Assembly (NCBI RefSeq): GCF_027158485.1
Contig: NZ_JAMKYJ010000012.1
From: Oxalobacter formigenes
GTDB lineage: Bacteria > Pseudomonadota > Gammaproteobacteria > Burkholderiales > Burkholderiaceae_D
Length of the DNA: 64,000 nt
Reading direction: 5' to 3' (one strand)
Under the pieces are notes generated by a model that saw nothing but the letters and a program-made list of their open reading frames with translations, was not told the origin of the DNA and searched no databases. Shown piece by piece: positions 49,691 through 59,364 of this stretch; positions within the stretch are counted from its first letter, which is position 1; every line of letters starts with the position of its first letter. The position numbers and the translations under genes are program-made.

Positions 49691-50379
49691 AACAACGTCC
49701 GATATTTTTAAAAACCCTGCAATCCTATCTCAAGAGACGGCGATACGCAAAAAAGTGGCCTGAATTTCTGTGTTTTATGAAGTCTTTCGAAGGTCAGGAT
49801 ACTTTCAGGGAGCTGTTTTTTTGAATTCAAATCCTGAAATTGGGCGGTTTGTTCATCAGACGGATATCACGAAAACAAAAGTCCGGCCACGAGAAACATG
49901 GTCATACATTTTATTCAAAAACATGACTTTCATGATGGCATCACATGAATTGCCCGAAGCGATATTGAAGAGGGCCATGGATTTTGCACGAAGGGAAAAA
50001 CTGAAAACAAACTGACATCCTTATTGGCTTGTTATGTGCCGATTGTTTTTGCAAGAGATTGATTTTGTTTAGTTTCTGTCGGGAAATAAACGTTTTTGAA
50101 ATTGAAATTTCCTCATTTCGTTAACTCAGCAATATAACTCACTTTGGGCAAAAACCAGAAGCCAATTATAAATATCTGTGTGTTTTTTATCATGCGTACA
50201 AATAAATAGTTTGTATGCCAAATATTTGGGTTAAAGTTGAACCCGGTATCGTGATCAACGTAACCGCACATCAGAAGTATTGCTGGCATGTATTTTGCAG
50301 GCAAGTAGTCGCGCCATTTGAATTTCCAAAAGAAATTGGCTTATTTCCTGTCTTGAGTCTTATCATGAAAGGTCTGATT
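49691..50379 (+). other. AT-rich intergenic region before ggt, with one doubtful ORF and a palindrome
   Basis: About 690 bp without a convincing gene. An 81-codon frame at 49770-50015 (GTG start) ends in LPEAILKRAMDFARREKLKTN, which looks protein-like, but it lacks a ribosome site and a clear relative; it may be a short gene or a remnant. An imperfect palindrome GCGTACAAA-N7-TTTGTATGC (50194-50218, one mismatch) lies about 160 bp upstream of ggt and could bind a regulator. Confidence 0.4.
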
Positions 50380-52128
50380 ATGCGAAAATGTTCTTCAACT
50401 TTAACTCTCTCAGCGGTGGCTTTAACTATGTTAATGGCAGCAGGTTCCGTTTCAGCGGAAAAATCTCCCGGTAAATATTGTGACACTCCTTCACGTTGTA
50501 CCAATCCCATCACCAAATATGGTGCAGTGACATCTCCAAACTATCTGGCTTCAGTGGCCGGTCTGGAAGTTCTGCAAAATGGCGGTAATGCGGTTGACGC
50601 GGCCATTGCTGTGGCATCCACAATGAATGTCGTCTATCCGCAGATGACGACTTTGGGCGGTGACAATTTCTGGCTTATTTACAATGCCAAAACCAAAGAA
50701 GTCAAAGCCTTGAATGCGAGTGGACGTTCCGGTGAAAAAGCGACCATCGAGTTTTACAAAAGCAAGGGATACGACAAAATTCCATCAAGAGGTTATCTGG
50801 CGGCCAATACCGTGCCGGGTACTGTTTCGGGATGGGATGCCGCTCACAAGTATTCCCGCGCCAACATGAGCAACAAGGGGCTGCCATGGAAGGATCTGTT
50901 CAATAGCGCGATACTGTATGCGCAAGACGGTTTTCCGGTAACGACTTCCCTGCATCGCTGGCAGGAAATCAATGTCGATCCGAAAGATTCCGAATTCCGC
51001 AACATGCAGCGTTTCGACGGCTTCAGACAAATGTATCTGAAACCGGACGGTTCGGCTTATAAAGTCGGCGAAGTCATGAAATTGCCGCAGCTGGCCAATA
51101 CTTACAAACTGATTGCCAAAGACGGAGCTGAAGTTTTTTACCGTGGGTCCATTGCCAAAAAAATTGTGGCTGACTTGCAAAAACATGGTGGCGTTCTTAC
51201 GTTAAAGGATTTTGCCGATCATAAAGCAGATTGGGTCAAACCTCTGACCGTCGATTATCGCGGCTTTACCGCCTACAACCTGCCTCCTAACACTCAGGGC
51301 ATGGCATCGCTTGAAATTCTCAATATCCTGAACAATATCGATGTCAAGAAACTGGGCGAAGGTTCTGCCGATTACTATCACGTTCTCGTCGAAGCGACCA
51401 AGGAAGCGTTTGTCGATCGCGATAAATATCTGACCGATCCTGATTTCAACAAGATCCCTCTGGATTATCTGCTTTCCAAGCAGCATGGCAAGGAACAGGC
51501 TGCCCGCATCAAGATGGATATGGCTGCCAAAGACCTGAAACCACTCGATCCAAAAGGCGATACAGTCTGGATCGGCGTCGTCGATAAAGACGGTAATGCC
51601 GTTTCATTGATCCAGAGTATCTATCACGATTTCGGGTCCGGTATCGTTCCGCCGGGTACCGGTGTTCTTTTACAAAATCGTGGCAGCTTCTTCTCGCTTG
51701 ATCCGTCAAACGTCAATCGTCTGGAACCTAGAAAACGTACCTTCCATACCCTGAATGCCGCGATGCTCCTGAAAGACAAAAAACCGTATCTGGTTTACGG
51801 CACGATGGGCGGTGAAGGACAGCCACAGACCCAGGCGGCGATTGCAACACGTATCGTCGATTTCGGTATGTTCCCCCAGGATGCGGTTGCCGCTCCCCGG
51901 TGGTTGCACGGCAGGACATGGGGCGCAGCTTCCAACGATCTGAAGATGGAAGGCCGCATTTCCCAAAGTGTTCTGGATGAGCTGAAAAAACGGGGCCATC
52001 CGGTTGCCAAACTGGACGACTTTACCGACAGCATGGGACACGCAGGTGCCATTCTTATCGATCCAGCTACCAATCTGAGGTATAGCGCCACGGATCCTCG
52101 TGGTGATGGATTGGCAGTCGGCTATTGA
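50380..52128 (+). CDS. ggt: Gamma-glutamyltransferase, periplasmic
   Basis: Ggt removes or transfers the gamma-glutamyl group of glutathione and relatives. From ATG 50380 the product is 582 residues, with a signal peptide (LTLSAVALTMLMAAGSVSA, cleavage near residue 25). The large-subunit block includes NGGNAVDAAIAVA and GYLAANTVPGTVSGWD. The autoprocessing threonine is in GDTVWIGVVDKDGNAVS, where the small subunit would begin; FGSGIVPPGTGVLLQNR, RTFHTLNAAM and TMGGEGQPQTQA follow. The start chosen has AAAGG ten bases upstream; the frame is open 55 codons further without a signal. Family members may also act as cephalosporin acylases. Confidence 0.88.
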   Translation: MRKCSSTLTLSAVALTMLMAAGSVSAEKSPGKYCDTPSRCTNPITKYGAVTSPNYLASVAGLEVLQNGGNAVDAAIAVASTMNVVYPQMTTLGGDNFWLIYNAKTKEVKALNASGRSGEKATIEFYKSKGYDKIPSRGYLAANTVPGTVSGWDAAHKYSRANMSNKGLPWKDLFNSAILYAQDGFPVTTSLHRWQEINVDPKDSEFRNMQRFDGFRQMYLKPDGSAYKVGEVMKLPQLANTYKLIAKDGAEVFYRGSIAKKIVADLQKHGGVLTLKDFADHKADWVKPLTVDYRGFTAYNLPPNTQGMASLEILNILNNIDVKKLGEGSADYYHVLVEATKEAFVDRDKYLTDPDFNKIPLDYLLSKQHGKEQAARIKMDMAAKDLKPLDPKGDTVWIGVVDKDGNAVSLIQSIYHDFGSGIVPPGTGVLLQNRGSFFSLDPSNVNRLEPRKRTFHTLNAAMLLKDKKPYLVYGTMGGEGQPQTQAAIATRIVDFGMFPQDAVAAPRWLHGRTWGAASNDLKMEGRISQSVLDELKKRGHPVAKLDDFTDSMGHAGAILIDPATNLRYSATDPRGDGLAVGY

Positions 52129-52179
52129 TATGCAGAAAATGATCTGAACACTTTTCTGACTATCTATGGGTAGAAAAAG

Positions 52180-52216
52180 AACGGCATACTTCCTCGATGA
52201 AAGTATGCCGTTTTTT
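52180..52216 (+). terminator. Terminator of ggt
   Basis: AACGGCATACTT (52180-52191) and AAGTATGCCGTT (52201-52212) form a perfect 12-bp stem followed by six T residues. Confidence 0.92.
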
Positions 52217-52346
52217 CTGAACCATTGGTAACAGGTCTATCAAAAGAATTTTCAACGGCAAAAATCGGGACCCGGTTCATTGTATGAATGTGTCATGGTC
52301 GCGATTGTTGTGCCGAGGCTGATTCTCCTTGATATGGAGAAAGATT

Positions 52347-53357
52347 ATGAAAAAAACCATAATTTCTTTAGCGGTTCTGGGCACTCTTTCAGGAATCGCT
52401 CATGCACAGACGAACGTCAAGATTTACGGTATTGTGGATACCGGCTTCATCAAACAGACTGATGCAGACTGGAAAATGGGAGAAAATACCAATAACCGTA
52501 TTGGCTTTACTGGAACGGAAGATTTGGGAAGCGGTCTTGCCGCTACTTTTCAGCTGGAAAGGCGTTTTAACCTTAATGACGGGACGTCTGCAACGGATCT
52601 GGATTGGGAAGGCGCTGCCAACGTAGGCTTGGCAAGCGAAAAATGGGGGAAAGTTCGTATGGGGCGGATGAATGAAATTTCCAATGAATATATCCAGTCT
52701 TTGGACCCCTTCTTCCAGAACGGTGTCGGCTCCATGATCTGGAGTACGCAGCGTGCCATCCGTATTGGCAATACGATACGCTACGACAGCCCCAGCATGA
52801 AAGGGGTTAACGTGTCTGTCCGTTATTCGCTGAGTACCAAGACAGATACCGGAACTGACAATGACGGTTATGGTGTCGGCGTCAAGTATGATGTGATGCC
52901 GGTACTTTTGCAGGCAAGCTGGGCACGACAGGCCGATTCTGACAATTCTTATATCTGGAATCTTGGCGCTTCCTATAAATTCGGGCCGGCGCTGGTCTCA
53001 GTCGCGTATGAAAAAACGGATAATAAAGGCTGGTTGTTGGGAAAAGCCTTAACGAACGCCGGAAAACAGGATACGGCTTTTGTTGCACTGAAATGGAATG
53101 TCGGGCCGGGAACGGTATTGGGACTTGTTGAATACAGCAAACTGAAAAACAATGTTACTGTCGGCAATGATGACAATGCCGTCATGAAATATGCACTGGG
53201 TTATGACTATAAATTGTCCAAAACAGTCAGCATATACGGAAACATTTCCTATACGGATTATGACAGTTATCAGCTGACGAAAGCCTTGAGAGGCGCTTAC
53301 CCGGATTACGCAAAATCTTCAATGGCGTATGCAGTTGGCATGACATATCGCTTCTAG
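52347..53357 (+). CDS. Gram-negative trimeric porin (Burkholderiales type)
   Basis: An outer-membrane diffusion channel. The 336-residue product from ATG 52347 has a signal peptide (MKKTIISLAVLGTLSGIAHA, cleavage before QTNVKIYG), the family opening VKIYGIVDTGFI, RIGFTGTEDLGSGLAATFQLERRFN and RMGRMNEISNEY, a loop-rich beta-barrel with regular alternation, and the C-terminal phenylalanine (MTYRF) needed for BAM recognition. A GGAGAAAGA site precedes the start. Pore selectivity cannot be told. Confidence 0.95.
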   Translation: MKKTIISLAVLGTLSGIAHAQTNVKIYGIVDTGFIKQTDADWKMGENTNNRIGFTGTEDLGSGLAATFQLERRFNLNDGTSATDLDWEGAANVGLASEKWGKVRMGRMNEISNEYIQSLDPFFQNGVGSMIWSTQRAIRIGNTIRYDSPSMKGVNVSVRYSLSTKTDTGTDNDGYGVGVKYDVMPVLLQASWARQADSDNSYIWNLGASYKFGPALVSVAYEKTDNKGWLLGKALTNAGKQDTAFVALKWNVGPGTVLGLVEYSKLKNNVTVGNDDNAVMKYALGYDYKLSKTVSIYGNISYTDYDSYQLTKALRGAYPDYAKSSMAYAVGMTYRF

Positions 53358-53440
53358 GCCAGATAGTCCGTGTTTCAATCGATGATATTTGCCTGATATC
53401 ACTGGAAAAGCAAGTTCATCGTAAATATCCTTTCCTTTGG

Positions 53441-53468
53441 CGGCGCATTGAAAAATGCGCCGTTTTTT
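53441..53468 (+). terminator. Terminator of the porin gene
   Basis: CGGCGCATT (53441-53449), loop GAAA, AATGCGCCG (53454-53462), then six T residues. Confidence 0.92.
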
Positions 53469-53720
53469 AATGACCAGACAATAAAACCGGAACCGGATCT
53501 GTCTGTTGTTCCATCACACGGCGATGTCGACGTCACAATCAGAATTCGCGTATTTGGCACATCAGCTTCAGATAGCGTCTTAAACAGGGTTATGGATGAA
53601 AGATCATTTGATGGAGGTCCGGGTTCGATATGTAAAAATATATATTTCAGGTTAAGTCAGGCTTGCGAAAATCAGGCAATCAGGTATGGCGACTTTTTCA
53701 TTCAAGTTCCGAAGGAAAGT
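53469..53720. other. Intergenic DNA between porin and serS terminators
   Basis: Together with the flanking terminators this makes a 412-bp gene-free stretch (53358-53769). A plus-strand frame at 53448-53849 exists, but it starts inside the porin terminator, crosses the serS terminator and overlaps serS coding, so I do not call it. I see no other feature. Confidence 0.5.
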
Positions 53721-53757
53721 ATAAAAAAACCGGTTGTGAATACAACCGGTTTTTTAT
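53721..53757. terminator. Bidirectional terminator at the end of serS
   Basis: AACCGGTTGT (53728-53737) and ACAACCGGTT (53742-53751) form a 10-bp stem with an A-run before and a T-run after, so it works on both strands and serves serS on the minus strand. Confidence 0.88.
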
Positions 53758-53769
53758 TAAAAAAGAAGC

Positions 53770-55080
53770 TTATTTTTTGGCAACCGGAGCTGGTGGTGTC
53801 AGTCGCGTCAACCCGCCCATATACGGTTGGAGAGCAGTCGGAATCGTGACACTGCCATCAGCCTGCTGGAAGTTTTCCAGCAATGCGACAAGCGTTCTGC
53901 CGACGGCCAGTCCTGAACCGTTTAAGGTATGGACCAGTTCCGGACGACCTTTGTCGTTTCGGAAGCGGGCCTGCATGCGGCGTGCCTGAAAGGCTTCGCA
54001 GTTCGAAACGGACGAAATTTCACGATAGGTGTTTTGTGCTGGCAGCCAGACTTCCAGATCGTATGTTTTTGCAGCTGAAAAACCCATGTCGCCAGTTGAC
54101 AGGGATACGACGCGGTATGGCAGGCCCAGTTTTTCCAGCACACGACCGGCGTTTTTGACCATTTCTTCAAGCGCTTCGTATGATTTCTCCGGATGAACGA
54201 CCTGAACCATTTCGACTTTGTCGAACTGGTGCTGGCGGATCATGCCACGGGTATCACGACCATAGCTGCCCGCTTCGGAACGGAAACACGGTGTGTGAGC
54301 AGTCAGTTTGACAGGAAGTTGTTCGGCTGAAAGGATTTCACCGCGAACGGTATTGGTCAGTGTCACTTCAGCAGTCGGGATAAGATAGAGATTTTCCCCT
54401 TCGCCTTCCTGTCCGCCTTTCCTGGCGGCAAAGAGGTCTTCCGCAAATTTGGGTAACTGGCCTGTACCGTACAGGCTGTCGGCATTCGCCATATATGGCG
54501 TGTAGCATTCGGTATAACCATGTTCGGTCGTTTGCAAATCCAGCATGAACTGGGCAAGCGCCCTGTGCAGGCGGGCCATGTTGCCACGCATGAGGCAGAA
54601 ACGGGCGCCGGTCAGTTTGGTGGCCGTCTCGAAGTCCAGTCCGAGAGGGGTTCCGACATCGACATGGTCCTTGACTTCAAAATCGAATTCACGAGGCGTT
54701 CCGACGCGGCGTACCTCGACATTGGCCGATTCGTCTTGCCCTACAGGAACGGACTCATGCGGAACATTGGGAATGGAAAGCATGAATTCCGAGAGTTTCG
54801 CCTGCAATTCGGCGAGAGCGACTTCATTTGCCTTGAGCTGGTCGCCAATGCCACTGACTTCGGCCATGACAGCGGAAGCATCTTCTTTTTTGCCTTTTAA
54901 AATACCGATCTGTTTGGAAAGGGAATTGCGGCGCGCCTGCATTTCTTCGGTTTGTGTCTGAAGCTGGCGACGTTCCGATTCGAGTACATTGAATGCATTG
55001 ACGTCTAGTTCGAATTTGCGCGTTTTGAGCCTTGCTGCAACAGCATCGATGTCCTTGCGAAGGAGCTGAATATCGATCAT
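53770..55080 (-). CDS. serS: Seryl-tRNA synthetase
   Basis: SerS charges tRNA-Ser. From ATG 55080 (MIDIQLLRKDIDAVAARL) the product is 436 residues; ATG 55092 gives four more. It has the N-terminal coiled-coil arm (~30-100), motif 2 (PCFRSEAGSYGRDTRGMIRQHQFDKVE) and motif 3 (LNGSGLAVGRTLVALLENFQ) of class II synthetases. Neither start has a good ribosome site. Confidence 0.97.
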   Translation of the reverse strand: MIDIQLLRKDIDAVAARLKTRKFELDVNAFNVLESERRQLQTQTEEMQARRNSLSKQIGILKGKKEDASAVMAEVSGIGDQLKANEVALAELQAKLSEFMLSIPNVPHESVPVGQDESANVEVRRVGTPREFDFEVKDHVDVGTPLGLDFETATKLTGARFCLMRGNMARLHRALAQFMLDLQTTEHGYTECYTPYMANADSLYGTGQLPKFAEDLFAARKGGQEGEGENLYLIPTAEVTLTNTVRGEILSAEQLPVKLTAHTPCFRSEAGSYGRDTRGMIRQHQFDKVEMVQVVHPEKSYEALEEMVKNAGRVLEKLGLPYRVVSLSTGDMGFSAAKTYDLEVWLPAQNTYREISSVSNCEAFQARRMQARFRNDKGRPELVHTLNGSGLAVGRTLVALLENFQQADGSVTIPTALQPYMGGLTRLTPPAPVAKK

Positions 55081-55391
55081 GGTAGGAAACATTAGTTACG
55101 AAAAAGACATTGTAACAACTTGTGAGTTGTTTGGAAAAATTAAATAGCCGGCCGAAAAACCATCATTACATGTTTATCAGTTATTAATTGCCGGAAAAAC
55201 CGGTTTCCCGATACTGGAAAAAATTGAATTTTTTGATACTTCTGGCGCCCTAGAACATTTACTTGCGATCATTATCTTGCAATAATTAATGCCCCTTAAT
55301 GGGGAAGGCGCGGGGTGGTATTCCCATCAGTTGTCCGGGGATGTCCAAAACCGTGCATTGTTTTGATATTTTTTTTAGATTGGATGTTTCA
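55081..55391. other. Divergent intergenic region serS-gdhA
   Basis: About 310 bp. It must hold promoters for both genes, but I cannot define either with confidence. A small inverted repeat CCCC-TTAAT-GGGG lies near 55292-55304. An open frame starting at 55299 joins gdhA but has no conserved sequence. Confidence 0.4.
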
Positions 55392-56732
55392 ATGAAACAA
55401 ACTCTTGAAGCGTTTTTAGAGGGTGTAAGGCATCGTGACCCTCATCAGCCTGAATTTCATCAGGCAGTCACAGAAGTAATGGAAAGTCTGTGGCCGTTCA
55501 TTGAACAGAATCCAAAATATGCGGACAAAAAACTGCTTGAACGTCTGGTTGAGCCGGAACGTATCATTCAGTTCCGTGTGTCTTGGGTAGACGACAATGG
55601 CGAAGTGCAGGTCAATCGCGGTTATCGTATTCAGCACAGTTCCATGATCGGACCATACAAGGGTGGTTTGCGTTTCCATCCATCCGTCAATCTGTCCATC
55701 CTGAAATTTCTGGCATTCGAACAGACATTCAAAAATGCACTGACGACATTGCCAATGGGTGCAGGCAAAGGCGGTTCGGATTTCGATCCGAAGGGCAAGA
55801 GCGAAAACGAAATCATGCGTTTCTGCCAGGCTTTCATTTCCGAACTGTACAGACATATCGGTTCCGATACGGACGTTCCTGCCGGTGATATCGGCGTAGG
55901 TGGTCGTGAAGTCGGTTACATGGTTGGCATGTACAAGAAAATCGCAAATCGTACTGATTGTGTTTTCACTGGTAAAGGCCTGTCTTTCGGCGGTTCCCTG
56001 ATCCGTCCTGAAGCAACCGGTTACGGTACCGTTTATTTCGTGGAAGAAATGCTGAAAACGGTCGGCAAGGATCTGAAGGGAATGCGTGTTTCCGTTTCAG
56101 GTTCTGGTAACGTTGCACAGTACGCTGTCGAAAAAGCCATGGAATTGGGTGCCAAGGTTATTACGGTTTCCGATTCGGGCGGCACGGTTGTCGATGAAGC
56201 GGGTTTCACTCCTGAAAAACTGGCAAAACTCATGGAAATCAAGAATGTACGTTACGGCCGCTGCAGCGAGTACGCTGAAGAAGTCGGTGCGAAATTCATT
56301 GCTAACGCCAGACCGTGGAACGTCAAGGTTGATGTTGCATTGCCATGCGCAACGCAAAATGAACTGGACGGTGACGATGCCAGAGCACTGATCAAAAACG
56401 GTGTCATTTGTGTCGCGGAAGGCGCCAACATGCCTTCGACGATAGAGGCAGCCAAACTGTTTGAAGAAGCACGAGTCCTGTACGCTCCCGGCAAGGCAAG
56501 CAATGCAGGTGGTGTGGCAACTTCAGGTCTGGAAATGTCGCAAAACGCACTGCGTCTGTCGTGGTCACGCGAAGAAGTAGATCGGCATTTGAACGAAATT
56601 ATGAAGAATATTCACAATGCATGTGTCAAATACGGTAAACGTGCTGACGGATCGGTCAGCTACATCAGCGGCGCCAACATCGCCGGTTTCGTCAAGGTTG
56701 CGGATGCAATGCTTGGACAAGGTGTCATTTAA
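55392..56732 (+). CDS. gdhA: NADP-type glutamate dehydrogenase
   Basis: GdhA aminates 2-oxoglutarate to glutamate with NAD(P)H. From ATG 55392 the product is 446 residues, starting MKQTLEAFLEGVRHRDPHQPEF, close to the Escherichia coli GdhA start. The substrate-site block is YKGGLRFHPSVN...FKNALTTLPMGAGKGGSDFDPKG with the catalytic Lys, followed by DVPAGDIGVGGREVGYM and the Rossmann motif SGSGNVAQYA. The sequence length and type match the hexameric NADP-dependent group. The frame extends 31 codons upstream without conserved residues. Confidence 0.95.
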   Translation: MKQTLEAFLEGVRHRDPHQPEFHQAVTEVMESLWPFIEQNPKYADKKLLERLVEPERIIQFRVSWVDDNGEVQVNRGYRIQHSSMIGPYKGGLRFHPSVNLSILKFLAFEQTFKNALTTLPMGAGKGGSDFDPKGKSENEIMRFCQAFISELYRHIGSDTDVPAGDIGVGGREVGYMVGMYKKIANRTDCVFTGKGLSFGGSLIRPEATGYGTVYFVEEMLKTVGKDLKGMRVSVSGSGNVAQYAVEKAMELGAKVITVSDSGGTVVDEAGFTPEKLAKLMEIKNVRYGRCSEYAEEVGAKFIANARPWNVKVDVALPCATQNELDGDDARALIKNGVICVAEGANMPSTIEAAKLFEEARVLYAPGKASNAGGVATSGLEMSQNALRLSWSREEVDRHLNEIMKNIHNACVKYGKRADGSVSYISGANIAGFVKVADAMLGQGVI

Positions 56733-56753
56733 TCCAAATTCACCTGAACAAGG

Positions 56754-56788
56754 GGACCCGGGACAAAAAGGATCCGGGTCCTTTTTTT
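56754..56788 (+). terminator. Terminator of gdhA
   Basis: GGACCCGG (56754-56761) and CCGGGTCC (56774-56781) form the stem, with seven T residues behind. Confidence 0.9.
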
Positions 56789-56843
56789 ATTGGCGCAAAC
56801 CGGGCGGTTGCCCGGCCTGAACGTTTCGTCCCTGTTGCCCGGT

Positions 56844-59156
56844 TTACGATTTTACATCCGACAGGTCGGTGACGACGGTATAGAAAAGAGGATAACGGTT
56901 TTCATACAGCTCATCGGCAAACCAGCCACTTATGCGCACCGGAATGCTGTGGCCGTCCGGATAGTGCCGAAGCCGTATGAAAAGGGTAAATGGCGTTTTT
57001 TCCGGCATCGCGCGAACGATCGCCTGTTGAACTTTTTCCTTGTCGTCAGGATGGATCAGCGACCATCCGCTGAAATGCAATGACGACAACATCTTGTCGG
57101 GTGCACCAGTCAATTCTGCGAACTTGTCGTTGAAATAAAGAAGACTCAGATTGTCGATACAGGCCAGTTTGGCAATGCCATCGGTTGCATTATGCAAAAG
57201 CGCTTCCATATCGCGCTGGTCGATTCGTGAAGTATCGGACACCGATACTTCTTCTCCGAATATGGTAAAACGGCCCCGCCCATGGGTTTTCGAAAAGTAG
57301 AGTGCCTGATCGGCTTTTTCGTAGAGTTCCCGGTATGACGTTCCCTGTTCTGGAAAGAGAGCGGTGCCGATACTGGCCGTCAAATGGAATTTCCGGTTTT
57401 TGCCGAACTCTTTTCTGGCAAATTTCGCGCAGATCCGATCCAGTTTTTCACGAATGTTGTCAGTCTGGTCGACATTTTTCATCAGGACGGCAAATTCATC
57501 TCCGCCGATTCTTCCGACAATATCGTCATTGCGGAACTGCGATTTCAGTTCGGCAGTGAATTCGGAAATGATCTCGTCACCGAAAGCATGTCCATACTGG
57601 TCATTGATTGTTTTGAAACGGTCGATATCAATAATAAGATAAGCGTGTTTTCTATCTGTGCCCTTGCCGTTTTCAATTTCTTCTGCAATCAGTTGTTCCG
57701 TTGCACGCTTGTTGTAAAGACCGGTCATCGAATCTTTAAGCGTTTCTTCCAGCAATCCAAGCTCGCGTCTTTTCTCGGTGTCGATATTTTTGCGATAAGT
57801 GATCATCCGGACTGATTGATCGGAATGCCAGAAGAAAATCTGGGCGCTGATTCTCATCCAGTGATAATTGCTTCCATCATCAGTACACAAAAAGTCATAG
57901 CTCAGGTTGTGTATACCTTTTTCAAAAGCGTCAAGAACATGAGTGGAATGGAACGTGTCCAGATAGCCCTCAACGTACTCTTCCCTGATTTTCCTGCTGA
58001 AGGCTTCAAGTGCCTGATTGTAAGAACCGTCTGCACCGATACCAAGGCTTTCAAAATAGCGTCGTGTCGTTTCCCCACCGGCCCGGTTGCGGGAGATATC
58101 CATTTCATAAATATTTTCGTAGAGTTCTTCTGTAGCGTTATGAAGCAGGCGGTGATATTCCGTTTCCTGCGATACGGTCAGCTTGACGATCTGGGCATTG
58201 TACTTCTTGATCAGACTGGTAATGGCAAACAAGACAAGAGCGATCACACCGCAAATGATAAAAAATCCCCATGCAATCTGTTCACGGAATTTGCTCCTGA
58301 TAGCGGATACGTCGTTTTCAACGACCAGATGCCACTTCAGTTCGGGAATATACTGGGTGACGACATACCCATCACGATTGTCATGGGAATACCAGAACGT
58401 CTGCGGTTTTTCGCTTGTTTCAAGGATACGTTCCTTAAATTTCGCAAGAGCGTCGCCTGCAAAGAAATTGACGGGCTCATGGCCGTTTTTCAGAGATGAG
58501 ACTTCAATGTATCCTTTTTCGTTGATCAGGGTAGCTTCAACGTTGAATTGTTCATCATAGTTATGCAACAGCTTTTGCAATGAATCGACTTTGAAACCGA
58601 CGCCGACGACACCCAAAATGAAGCCGTTGGCATCCCGGATTTTGCAATTGACGAAAACGGTGATGCTGTCGTCGGTCGCCTCGTCATTATCGATGTTCAG
58701 TGAGTATTCCTCATCGTTTTTGAGGAAATTGTAGTACCAGACATTTTCAGGATGGCCTTCATAAAGCGTCCGGTTAAGCCCGCTGAAATGATAGTAATGA
58801 CGTGTCCTGGTCGAAACGAGAAAAACTGAGTCGTAGTTGTATTTCTTTCGATATGCGTCCAGATAAGCTTGCATTTTTGTAATGTAAGCCCGGTTGCCGG
58901 GGTGTTTTATTTCCTCGGTCAGAAAGCTTTTCAGCAGGTGATCGTTGGCCATCGTCAGAGAAACGCTGACAGGACGTGAGAAAATCGATTCGATTTGGGA
59001 ATTGATGCCTTCTGTCGCCAGAGTCGATACATGCTCGACATCCTTTTCGAAAACGCCGATATTGGAGCGATAGCTGACAATGGCAGTAATGAAAAAGCCA
59101 ATCAGAATAATCGTACAGACCAGAATATTGGTTTTTAGGAGTGAGTGTTTTCTCAA
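56844..59156 (-). CDS. Cache-PAS-GGDEF-PAS diguanylate cyclase, membrane-bound
   Basis: A 770-residue membrane protein. Membrane segments at ~9-28 and ~296-316 frame a dCache-like periplasmic sensor (~30-290). Inside the cell come a PAS domain (~330-450), a GGDEF domain (~465-625, GGDEF at 551-555 with an RNDD inhibitory site five residues before it), and then a second PAS domain (~650-768) behind the cyclase. The intact motif and I-site predict an active, product-inhibited cyclase. The PAS domain behind GGDEF is an unusual order, since the effector domain is most often C-terminal. The ligand is unknown. Confidence 0.93.
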   Translation of the reverse strand: MRKHSLLKTNILVCTIILIGFFITAIVSYRSNIGVFEKDVEHVSTLATEGINSQIESIFSRPVSVSLTMANDHLLKSFLTEEIKHPGNRAYITKMQAYLDAYRKKYNYDSVFLVSTRTRHYYHFSGLNRTLYEGHPENVWYYNFLKNDEEYSLNIDNDEATDDSITVFVNCKIRDANGFILGVVGVGFKVDSLQKLLHNYDEQFNVEATLINEKGYIEVSSLKNGHEPVNFFAGDALAKFKERILETSEKPQTFWYSHDNRDGYVVTQYIPELKWHLVVENDVSAIRSKFREQIAWGFFIICGVIALVLFAITSLIKKYNAQIVKLTVSQETEYHRLLHNATEELYENIYEMDISRNRAGGETTRRYFESLGIGADGSYNQALEAFSRKIREEYVEGYLDTFHSTHVLDAFEKGIHNLSYDFLCTDDGSNYHWMRISAQIFFWHSDQSVRMITYRKNIDTEKRRELGLLEETLKDSMTGLYNKRATEQLIAEEIENGKGTDRKHAYLIIDIDRFKTINDQYGHAFGDEIISEFTAELKSQFRNDDIVGRIGGDEFAVLMKNVDQTDNIREKLDRICAKFARKEFGKNRKFHLTASIGTALFPEQGTSYRELYEKADQALYFSKTHGRGRFTIFGEEVSVSDTSRIDQRDMEALLHNATDGIAKLACIDNLSLLYFNDKFAELTGAPDKMLSSLHFSGWSLIHPDDKEKVQQAIVRAMPEKTPFTLFIRLRHYPDGHSIPVRISGWFADELYENRYPLFYTVVTDLSDVKS

Positions 59157-59364
59157 AATGAATCCAGTCGTTTAAAGACGAAATTTTGCATCGCTCAAAT
59201 TTATTGAACGATATTGTATATCCTGATTCAGGATTAATGCCTTATGGAAATATTTTTTGTTTGTTCAGAATCAGGTCGGAAAGGAGCTGGACATCGTACG
59301 GCCGTGTTGGCAATATCATGGCGAAGAACTGCGTTTTCTCTTGAATTGTTATTGGCAGATTTAT

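Noticed and set aside
53448..53849. Plus-strand open frame of 133 codons between porin and serS
   Set aside because: It starts within the porin terminator, spans the serS terminator and overlaps serS coding sequence.
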